Of a stretch of 64,000 nucleotides of DNA, positions 34,649 to 46,382 are shown one piece after another (the stretch's first letter is position 1; each line of letters opens with the position of its first letter). Location: contig CM041545.1 of the NCBI GenBank assembly GCA_023238725.1, positions 17,823,501 to 17,887,500 of the forward strand, in the 5' to 3' direction. Below the pieces are notes generated by a model, which was given only the letters and a program-made list of their open reading frames with translations, did not search any database and had not been told where the DNA came from. The position numbers and the translations under genes were made by a program. This stretch comes from Scortum barcoo (lineage: Eukaryota > Chordata > Actinopteri > Centrarchiformes > Terapontidae).

Positions 34649-37600
34649 ATGCCTATTGTACCGCTTTGGACGGGCTTGGCTGGACAGGCTGGTGCTGAGG
34701 AAAACCAGTGTGGAGGCTGAGCGGTCATCCAAATATGGTTGCCTGTTAAAGATTAAAATGTCAGCTCAGAACTGGAGTTTATGACTTTGATTAAACGGCT
34801 CTCTGCCAATAAGCTGTGCTGGAAAAGAGGAAATTACCAGTTTTCTTTTGCTCGAAGTGAGAATCTTGTTCTTGTTCCCTTTTTTAGTTTATTTTAGAGT
34901 TGGTGAATCTATTTTGACTTATTGTAAGTGCACACATTCGAAAGGAAGAATTACCCTTACAGCTGAGTAACCCCAGTTGTCAGACTGTTCAGATCATATG
35001 CTGCGTCCCAATCCCACACTACGTACTAAGAGTATGTACTGCAATATGTCTACTGAGATATATCACACTTCTACAGTAGTACTCTTGAATGCTACTTTCA
35101 TTACAATTTCAACAAATAAATAGCAAAATGTTTTTCTTACAGAGCGCCAAAGTCCCTGGAAAATATTGTTTTTCTTTTTCATACAACTTGCCATCTTGTT
35201 TTCTTCTTCTTACATGAAAGTTACTTGCATAAGTATTTATCTTATTCACACAATTTTGCAGATATTATTATGTTATTACCTTATTACATTCACACAAGTT
35301 AATCAAACAAACAAGATACTGTCAGACACTGTCCTGTTTGGACAAGATATTATCAAGATATGTTATCATTTTGTAATTACATGTACCTTGTTCATATATA
35401 TGTTGTAATATGTTGTGTGCACAATTTAGAGTTGGTATTTGGTGTGGAATTGGGACAGAGCATCTTCTTTCTCTTTCTTTTTTTCACATTGTATCACCAC
35501 TTTGAAGGGATTTAGATTTGATTTTGTACATCTACTCGAGCAGTTCTCAAGTGAGTAAGATAGTCTCTCCACCTTCGCTTGCATACAAAGAAAATTTCAT
35601 TCATTTGAAATACGTGGCAGCGATATTGGATGACCTCAGCGTCCAGACTCCTCTTGTGTGCGAGACTGTAGCTGTGCACCTGCAGCAGACGGCAGCCATG
35701 ACCGTTATGTTTTAACTGCTCTTCAACGGGCCTCGGGGGCCGCGCGCTCGGCTGCAGAGGCTCGTGTGGGTGGCCAAAAGAAAGAGCAGTAGTCTTTATC
35801 CAGATTGATCCGCTGTGACCAAACAATTTCAACAGCGGTTGGACTGCAACAACCTGGAGGCCTTGGAATAATAAATGTTATGGTTACACTCCCGTTGGAA
35901 GTCGGAGGGGAAGGAGGGATGGGTGGAGACAGGGTCAGCACCAGGAGGGATCGGGGTGTTTTGGCTGGATGTCGGGGTGCACAGCTGCGGTCTCGCGGTG
36001 CGTCGCTTTGAGTTTTTGGCTGGTGGAGTCACGCAGACTGGGAGCTCTCTCTGTTTCTTCCTCTTCCTCTGGTCTTTTACTCTCTGTTTGCTCTTTTATT
36101 GATGGAGAGGGACTCCAGCGCTGTCCTGTTTTAGAATGGCTTCAGGGGAAACCAAATGTCTCACTTGCATTTTCTTCCTTCTGTGCTGTTTACCCCCCCT
36201 CGACCTCCACACCTCTCCTTGTCCTTTTTATCTTCAATCTGTTGTTTCTTCTGTTCCATCTCCAAATTCTTTTACCTTCCTTGTGTATTCTCCTTTTCCC
36301 CTCGCCATCTGTTTCCACTCCTTTTGTTTTTATTTGTTTCACGCCTTCACTTTCTCACTTTTCTTCCTTCCTTATAATTCTTCACTCGTTGCCTTCACTT
36401 CTCCCTCTTTCTCTTTTCTGTCCTCTTTTTGTTTTTTTCACTCCTCTCTCCCGTGCCGCCTGCCTATCCCTACAGGACGGGGCTGTTCACCCCTGACCTT
36501 GCCTTTGAGGCCATAGTGAAAAAGCAGATCCAAAAGCTGAAGGAGCCCACACTGAAGTGTATAGATATGGTAGTGAGCGAACTCACCTCCACCATACGAA
36601 AGTGTAGTCAAAAGGTAAAATGCCAAAGAGGATCAAGCCACTTTCACTATTTCTGTTAATAGGTAGGGGTAGACCGATGGCTGGGTATTGATCTAAGGAG
36701 GCACAGAAAAAAAAGTGCTTCCTTCCTATATTTGAATAGCATTTCAAAAAGTGCCATTTTTAGGACAATAATAAACAATATAATAAATAATGCCTAATAA
36801 TAAGTTTGCAGTTTGCACTTCTCTTATGCATTAATGTGGATTTGTATGGTTTTCTTGATTTATAATTTATAGTAAATAAGGTGCCAAAATAGAGCTATAT
36901 TTAAGGTAAAATACCAGTGTTAGCTGAGGTTTACACCTAAGCAACACTTGTAAAAAATAGTGTTAATGTTAGATTTTAAGCAATTAGTAAAGACTAGTGA
37001 TCCCTCATAGATGCAAAACAATAATCTAATCCAAATCCTGCCAAGCTAGCGGCCATGTTAGGCTGTGTCCACAGTGGTGCTTTGAGCTAACAGCTAAATG
37101 TCAACAAATTTATTATTATTAGTTTTATTAATTTAATTCTAGAAGGTGTAATTACCATGGTCACCACCTTAGATTGCTGTGAGACCATGTTAAGATTTGC
37201 TAATTAGCACTAAATTAGGTAAATAAAGTACAACCAAGTCTGATGGGTCATAAACAACGAGTCATCACATTATACTCGTTTTCTAGTTTGTCAGTTTGAC
37301 TTATTTTTTTCCCCTGTTTTGAGTATGTTGTATGCAGGATTTAAATACTTTGTGTCTACATTTTACTATTTTGTTTACACATTCAATAAATTGTCCACAT
37401 CATTCAGTAAAACAAGCACATGAACTACAAAGAGAAACATGATGTGAACATTCAGAAGCTCAGCAATAAACCAAAATATTAGACAAATAACAATTCTGAC
37501 TTGGTGACGGCGCTAGATGAAAATGATCACAGTTGTCAGAGTTATTGCAATTCATCTTCAAGGGGACATGAATGTCTGAAGCATATGAATGTCTAGAGAC

Positions 37601-40600
37601 CTCAAACAATTTATGTAAACTGACTCAGGACAAATATTCTTATATGTGATAATATCAAATACGCATGGTCAGAGTAGAGGAGGTCTAACGTTTGCAGATA
37701 AGAACAAATATTCTCAAAAACACTTCAGCCAGCAGATATCGGTCTATCCTTACTCCAGATCTTACTCGTGTAACCATACATACAACTTGCATTTTAATTA
37801 CAATTTCTTTGTCATTTGTCTTCTGTCAATTATTGGCCTTATATTGACAATTTAACAAATTGCTGCTGCTCAACCTGCATGTTAGATAACTTTCCTTTAT
37901 ATTTGACCTCATGATGTCTAAAAATCCTTTGATTTGAGTTGGTTAGTCATATTTTTTCTGTCTTTGTCAGTATGGTTCAATATAGTGGAGTGACTGATTG
38001 TGTAGTTCCACTCACTGACTAATTGACGTACTTCGAACATCTCTTTTTATTTCCTCTTTTTATTTCGTCCTCTCCATCCTGTTGCCCTCTAACCCTTTGA
38101 ACCGGCTGCTTCCTCGCAAAGCAAATGACCAAAAGTTGGCGTGACCTCCTTTGGATTTCTCTTCTCTGTCACACTTTTATCTCAGTTTCACTTTCAGAGA
38201 CATACTGTATTTAAAGATACTGTATTATAATATACAGTGTTTGGGAAAATCCACAAAGGGGTCAGTTTGAAGTCTTCCTTCATCACCCTCTCTACCATCC
38301 CCTCCCTCCCTGCTCCTCTGCATTGCATGTCAGTCTGAATCAATTTGACTGCCTCTGCCTGCTGCCTTGTTTGTAAAAAGAAAACATTTCTCTCCACGGT
38401 CAATTTTGTGTTTCTGTGTCAGTTTTAAGACACTGAACAGATTTTGACAACCTTAGTCTGTCTTCAAGTTGCAATGCACCTCTTCGGTAGCACAGAGTAT
38501 GTTGCATTCAGTTGCTGGGGCATTTAATATCTCCACAGTTTGTTTCTGTTGTTATTTTCATGGCTTTCACTTTTTCTTTTAGTATTTGAGTGAATTCAGG
38601 AAATGTGGACCATTAAGTCCTCTTTATCAAATAAGCTAACAACATTAATAATGGGACAACCTGACATTGTTAATTATGTTCACCGTCTATGATCACCAAG
38701 GTGAAAACTCAAAAGGTTTACAGTAATAACCACTGGAGATTTGCCACTTTAATAGTAAGAATATTTTTTAAACAGTAGGTCTTTGATTTAATAGAGGTAA
38801 GCAAAAGCAGCCTTCTCCTTTCTTGCTCGTTTCTTTGAAATGACAGTCACTGTTAGTATACTGAAAACTCTGTCTGTCCTTTTAATATTTTAATCTGGGT
38901 CTTTTTAAATATGAACCATGTAAAACTTTGTTTAAAACTTTATTAAATATGCACATGATGGCTAAATACATGCTGCAATGCTAAAAGACAGAACAGACAC
39001 CCAGTGTTGGTTCATGTAGGAGACATAAAAATAAAGACATAAAGTAAAAGAAAGTTGTTTTTGCATTGTATAACAAAGCCAGTTATCCCTGGTGTTAGCA
39101 CAGTATTATACATAAACCAAATAAAGGGCAATAAAGAGCCTCTATGTTACACAAATGTTGTTTATCGACAAAATTTCATATAGCGGCGTTCAAAACTGAC
39201 TGCTGCACAGTTAGTCCAACAAAATAATGGTACTGAAGGTACAGAGCTAACTTTAGCAGCTTAGAGCAGACAAACACACTGTTCAAACCTTTCTATACAC
39301 TTTTTCTTTTCTTTTTAGTGTTTGTAAGGTGATTTCTCTTACTCCAGCCCTGTGCACACTGTTTCAACACCTGCTGTGCTTAGTCACAGTTTCTAAGCTA
39401 TGATTGGAAAATTGCTGTTTGATTCTGTTTCTGGGCTGTTGCCACAAAAAGAACAATATGGGAAACACTCGACAGCGCAAGTTTTAATGCCAGTAATTAG
39501 ACCAACATTCATCTTAGCAGTGTGTCCCATTATTATAAAGCACCTATTCTTCATGGGAGTTCTCTGCTTTGTAATTGGACCAAACCCAGGAAGCAGTAAA
39601 TCAACTTGTGCTGCAGAAAGAGGTCTATTGAAATCCGTGCACTCAACGAACCCTCCGACAGATACGAAAAAGATGCATTGCAACTTGCAAGAAAGCGGTG
39701 TATATTTTTTCTTTCGTGCGCTGTGATTTTGGTTTTGATTTTTCTTCTTTCCTCACACTTCTCCAAATGTGTTTGTGTCACATTGGAGGCCCACCAATGT
39801 CTGCCTTCGTGGGTTTGCAATGAGCTCATGGAAAAAGACCCACAGTGTGCTGGGAAAAAGAAGCTTTTCCTGCCAGGAACATTGTTTATTCTGTGTTTGT
39901 ATGGTAATATCACAGACTTTGCACTATTCTTTTCTGCGTCTGTTCCACATTGGCAACCTTTTGCACATAAAATCCACTCTCAAACTCAAATCCACCCTCT
40001 GGTCCGGGTGTACAGACACTAGAGCCGAGTCTGGGATAAACTCCTCAACACATAACCTGTTTAATCGTTTGTGTTTTGTTGTACTGGTGGAACTGTGTGT
40101 TATGGTTCAGTGAGATGAGTAATGTGGTGGTTTAATCTAAGTTTGTGAGTAGATTCTACAGTGTGTGTATGTGTGTGTTTTGTTTGTTTGTTTGTTTGTT
40201 TGTTTTTGTTTGCTACCTACCTACCGTGTCCTGTGCTCACAGCTGGCTCAGTATCCCATGTTGAGAGAGGAGATGGAGAGAATCGTCACCCAGCACATCA
40301 GGGACCGAGAAAGCCGCACTAAAGGACAGGTAACACGAAAAAACAAGTAAAACAAGGATGAACTTGATGTTGTTTTATCAATTTTTACATAAGTGTACTT
40401 TCAGACGTATACCTTATACTTTATTCATAGCATTTTTATACTTAACAGCCTTTGTATCTTTAAAAAGTAAACCTGAAACAACAAACTTACACCAGAAGAA
40501 TTTGAAAGATTAATGAAATAAATAATAATAATGTGAAATCTAGACATATTAGTATATAAATGCTAAAAACTCAGAAGAAACAGTATGCATTGACAGAAAA

Positions 40601-41847
40601 GTTAATTTAATTTTGGTAGTTGTAGTTTTTTGTCACTTTTTTAGACCCGACATAGTGGGTGTGAATGTCAGCTTAGTGCACACAGTTAATCTAAAATGCA
40701 GATATTAGTATGTAATAATGATAATAATAATGATAATATGATAACAGCTCATTCTCTCTCTGTTTAGGTGTTACTGTTGATAGAAATCGAGTTGTCTTAC
40801 ATGAACACTAACCATGAGGACTTCATCGGATTTGCCAAGTGAGTGTCTCTTTGTTTGCTTTTTTCTTCCATAAATGTGTGGTCTCTTGTCATGCTTAGAG
40901 ATTCATCAGTTCATTTGCAGTTTAAGGACAACTTCCACTATCTCCTGATGTGTTTTGTTGTGCAGCGCTCAGCAGAGGATCAGCCAAATGAACAAGAAGA
41001 AGGCAGCTGGTAACCAGGTGATCACACTCAACACACCCGTCATGTCCGCCGCTGTAGGCCGTCACTTTTTCTACATTTCACAGGTTATAGGGCAGCATTT
41101 TTCTCTTCCAGCTGCTCTTGAGCTACAGGGATACGGTTGCAGGCTGAATTAATCCAGTGTGTTTCGTGTGCTGGCCAGCAACGTGACATCTGAGCTTCAT
41201 GGAGTCTTTTCCCGAGGCCTCACTCTGTTAGCACTCAGCTCTCTGTTTTGCCCATGCTAAATGCAGCACAGCTATACAATATCTTCTTTCCCTGGGCAAA
41301 CGTCCACATCCTACACAATGCAGCCTGGCACAGCCTTTGTACACGACGCAGGCTAATGGACAACAGTCGTCGAATCTGAGGCCTGTTGCGAGATATCAGA
41401 TGTCAGGTCCCCACTGTTTATGGCTCTAACAGCAGCAATCATTATATTAATACCCAATAGAAAACATCAGAACACGTCTGCCAGCATTACACAATCCTCA
41501 TTTTAATAACAGAAAACGGTTTGAAATGTTAAATCGCCATCTGGATCTTGAACTGCAGTACATGCGACTGATTTTTTTTTTTTTTTACATAATATCCCAT
41601 CAGTTAATACAAATTTAAGGTAAAATACACGCAGATCTTTGCATGATTTACATTCTGCCGTCTGAAAGCATGTCTTCTCTTCTCCTCTTCCCACATTTTA
41701 ATCTTTAATCTTATTCTCTTCATCTCTTTTGGTCTCTGTCATTTCGGTGCTTCTTGTTTCCTCTGAGTGATTTCTCTCTCTGCCGTGTCTCGTCCCTCTG
41801 TTCTCTTCTCTGTGGCTTTTCTGCTTCAGGATGAGATCATGGTGAGT

Positions 41848-41891
<44 letters not shown>

Positions 41892-44800
41892 AAGTGTGAG
41901 CAGATGAGTGTGTGTGTGATTCTGTGCATGTCTGCAGGTAGGCTTTCATGCGTATGTGCCCATGTTTTTTTTACGCTCTGCATAATGTCAGACTCTATCT
42001 AAATATGTTTAAACTTTTTACGTGTGCTGGATTATAGTTTGGAGTGGATTCATGAGCGTGTGTGTTTGAAATGAGCTTTATACGAACTACCAGTAGACGG
42101 GTAGGTGGCTGTGGTGGGGATGCTTGGCTGCTTCCCTTTCCTCTCTTTTTCAGCTGTGTCCTCCCTTCAGGCACACACACACACATGCACATTTACACAA
42201 TAGGATGATAAATATACTATAAACTGCTTTTCCCACGCAGCATCTTTCAGTCTTGTTGAAAGGCTCAGTTTGGGGACTCCAACACTGAGGCCAGTTTGCT
42301 TTTGCAGTAAAGAGACACCCCTCCACAGCACAAGTTTGAACTATGTAGAGAGAAGGTCGTTGCATTCGTTGAGAAGGAGAGTAAGGAGTCTGAAAAGAGA
42401 TTTATTTAAGCCCAAACATTTTTATCCACACGTCACTAGACTTATTCTCCCTTTGTTTATTGCCTGCCTCTCACCAGTTCATCCAAAGTAGCAGAAGGCC
42501 ACTGAGAATGAAGACATGCAGTGTGGCAGACATATGTCACCCAATAGTTGTCAGATGTCATAACAACCACCCAGTTTGGGGTCAAAGGTCAGGGGCACAT
42601 GGTAAACAAAGTGGTCATCTTCACTTCCTGTTTACAGATGGACTCAGTTGGCCCCACGGCTTCTGTTCTTCCAATTAACCCCCCTCCTGACCTCCACACT
42701 GGAAACTTAAGGACTCCTTCTTATTTAATCTCTCAAATCCTGCTGGATCTTCAGTGGTCAGCAATAATTATGTCTAAAGATATCAAATACATACTGACTG
42801 GCAAGGGAATATGTAAAAAAGACTGTTGAATATAATTTTCCAAATTGAGGGTTCAAGAGAGTGTTGAATGTCTAGTTTGTGAAGCTCCATGAGATAAATT
42901 CATGATTTTGGGCAAGAGTTACGCCTTCATGCTGACTCCAAAACCCACATTTATTTCAGTATGTAAATATCTTATTGTCATCAGGACAATTGAAATGTGC
43001 AGGCGTTACTCTTTTTATCATTTTGATTTTGAGCATTGTAGATCAAATAAATTTAAGCGTTATAAAAGATGCATCTTTTACTCAGCATAAGTCTAAATAA
43101 GTCTTTAATTAAACATCAGATATATAAATGATATATGATATATGATATTTATGTGACATTATACAGTGTGGAAAATAACTCTTTCTGACTTAGATGAGAG
43201 GAAATTAAACATGAGAGTAATGACGACAAGTGATGTCTCTTTGAAGGACAGAGGACAGAGAGAATATCTTCACTAACATCAGCCGGATTTTGACCAGTTC
43301 AGCCCCCCGAAGTTTGAACAATTCACTTTTATTTAAGAAGCACATAAAACAGTCAGGCTCCTGCATCTTACTGCATGGTCTCAAAAAGGTTTGTCATGGG
43401 CCTCTCCTGTCGTAGCCTCCTTACTCCCCGTACCCCGACCCTGCTTGCTGTCCCATTGCTGCCGTCCCAGCAGCCAGCTGTCATGTCGGTACTATGACCA
43501 ACCCTGTTGTACTTGGCCTTTTCTAAATGCCCTGCGTTGGCGTAGCTTTGTAACGTTCTCTCCACATTTTCATTCAGCCGGAGAGAGGAGTTAACGATCG
43601 GTTCAAGGTAAATAACACGCACACCGTGTACTGTAATGTGTCCATAGTTTCTGTATGATGGAGAGAATGAAGTACGAGGGAGAAAAAGAGAGATAAACAG
43701 AGTGTGAGAAGTGTGTTTAGTCGAGTAGGTGAGTGTCACCCTGCTGTTGTTTGTTGCTTTTTATCTCCACTAGAAGCAGTGACATTACACTTTACTGTCC
43801 TGCTGCGTACATGTTGTTATAGGTACTTGTGTGTGTGTGTTACATGCACAGGCTGACAAAAATGATGTTTGTGAATTGTGAGTGGGTAGTAAATGGTGAT
43901 TTTTTTTGTTTATTTGTTTGTTTGTATGTCATCTATAATCGCTTTGCTCTTTGTCTGCACGTCTGTCTGTGTCGCAGGTGATCAGGAAGGGCTGGCTGAC
44001 CATCAACAACATTGGCATCATGAAGGGAGGAGCCAAGGAGTACTGGTTTGTCCTCACCGCCGAGTCCCTGTCCTGGTACAAAGACGATGAGGTGAGATGC
44101 TGTTCACACACGCACAAAAGTTAAGACTGTTTACACCTGCACATTTCGAACGTTTGGATTAGATCTCTGCAGGCTTGATGTCTTGAATGTGATGATGTGA
44201 ATTATCAATCAAATCTTTAGTGCATTAGTCAAGCTGACAAATGGCATTTTTTTATCTGCTTTGTAGTGGTTGTCCATAGAAAGAAGCAGCATAAAAAATG
44301 GGTTAAATAATATGACAGCACACTAATGAGCTTGTTGTGTGATGGGAGTGCTCAGTAAAAAACATTCAGAAGAAGGAGCTCAGCGGCAAAAACACTATCT
44401 ACCTAAAAACTATGTATTGCATTTTGATAATCGCAACATTTTTCCAACAAATTATAATACCAGGAGAATTATTTCAGCGCTGAGTGTTTATTCTTCCACC
44501 ACCAGAGAGATTCTTTTCCACTTTCTGGTCCAAAAACTCATTCCAGCTCATCCCACTGGCAAAATTGACTGTTGGTCCTCTGCACGCCGCCGATGACTTG
44601 ACCCGGCGCGCTTTGTTAGCGGACCCACTGGTCAAAGCGGTGTCCCATGATGCTTTGCAGGACTATTAGGAGCTAGCCACAGTCTCGCTGTCTCCAGGCC
44701 TTAGCCACAGCCGCTCTGCTCGCTGACATAACTGCGTGTGTACATTTGTGTGTGTGTAGCATTGAGAGGGCCCTTTACAAAGAGTCAGGACCCCCCAGCA

Positions 44801-46351
44801 TGTCAGACACCGAAGCTGGCACCCACATGTGCATACCAGAGCCCCCTGCCCTGCCCTGTTCCCAATTACACACACACACTCAGTCATACACAGGCTGCTT
44901 CTAATAAACCTACTTCATTTCAAAGAAGGGGCAAGAGAGGGACTGGATCGTAGGAGGAGGCAGGAGTGTCTCTTGTTAGCTGGTTAGCAGCGGGGGTAAC
45001 AAGGAACATATGAAGGGAGAGAAAGTGGGGAGGGAAGGTGGGGGTAAAGGCATTACAGGGAGGAGGCAAGGGGAGGAGGAGAAAGAGGGGGAAAAGGGCT
45101 GGGGTGGACGTTTTGCTTTTATATCCTCCCTTTATGCCTTTTTCCTCCCCTCATTTCCCATCGCTCCCTTATGCATCCTCCAAGGTTTATCCCCACACCA
45201 GGGGAAACTCTTCCTCAGTCTCCCCTCCCCTCACCCATCTCTCCCTTCTCTCTCTCTCTGTCTCAGTCTTTCCTTGTCACCCTCTCCGTCCCCTCCCTCC
45301 ATCTTTCCCTCGCTCCTTGTACTGTATATTTATTTGAACGTGGAACCAAACCAAGCACACAGTGCTGGTGTTAAAGCTCAGCGCCGAGGCTGAATGACAC
45401 TGCAGAAATGAGAAATGAAAAAAGGGCAATTTTTTTTAAAAAAGAAAATAAGAGAAATGAGAAAAAAAGAGGAGAAACTTTCCATTTTGTTTTCTATCCA
45501 AGCTGAAGAACATTTTTATACAGTCCAGTCACACAAGCACACACACTAAAGGTTAGAGCACTCATGAGGGCTTACACTCACATGTGCACCTGGGTGGGCG
45601 CTTGCCAAAATACACACAGTTGATAAAAAGTTGGAAACAGTTTTATGTTTAGTAAAAAAAAAAAAAAAAAAGAAAAAAAAGAAATCACTGCCTGCAAACA
45701 GAAGAAAAAAAAACTTTTTGTGCAAATTTAAATTTACATACAGACACATTCACATGTTTCTTTACACCAATTTGCAAAACAGCGCAAGCCCGATTTATTG
45801 ACTGCCTCTCGTCATGGGGAAAACCCTTGCCGCAGCCTGGTTGAAAACACACACACACATACACGCACACACACACCCCAGACACTAATAATAACTTTCA
45901 ACCCAACTAGTGGTGCCAGGATGTTTTGGTTAGTTTGTGTGTGTGTGTGTGTGTAAATGTGTGTGTGTGTGCCTAGAAACCTTCTGGTCTGTATTACCAC
46001 AGGACATGCCAATTCTTTGAATCAGGCTTCTCTGTAACTTAAAGCTTCCAAAAGCAAGTGAGAGAGCGAAAGAGAGAGGAAGGGAAAAAAGGAAGAAGAG
46101 ATGTGAATTGAGAAGAAATAGTTGAAAAGAAAACAACAATGTAAATAAAAAATTTTAAAAAGACCCACACGACTGTGATTTTATGGACTGCCGGCACATG
46201 TGAAATTCATATAACCTGATTGTAGTAAAATTCATACGCTTAAACATAGACATTTTCACTTTGTCACACACAGATTAATAGGTTGCAGATTTTACTCTGC
46301 TGTCCTTTAGTGGCTGGAGGACGTATTTTCTTTGGGTGTCCCTTTTGGCTC

Positions 46352-46382
<31 letters not shown>

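Noticed and set aside
34275..34784. 169-codon frame containing exon 10a
   Set aside because: Only 34304-34442 is dynamin. The rest is intron read-through after a good GTAAAA donor.
35969..36496. 175-codon Ser/Phe/Pro/Leu-rich open frame
   Set aside because: It is produced by the pyrimidine tract before dnm1 exon 10b. Composition is low complexity and it runs into exon 10b in another phase.
39393..40022. Overlapping open frames on both strands in dnm1 intron 10
   Set aside because: There are no motifs, no repeated domain pattern and no flanking splice signals supporting an exon. Nothing links them to a known family.
45010..45393. 127-codon frame, Gly/Lys then Leu/Pro/Ser-rich
   Set aside because: It is an artefact of a purine-rich stretch followed by a pyrimidine-rich stretch. 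It is open in three frames at once.
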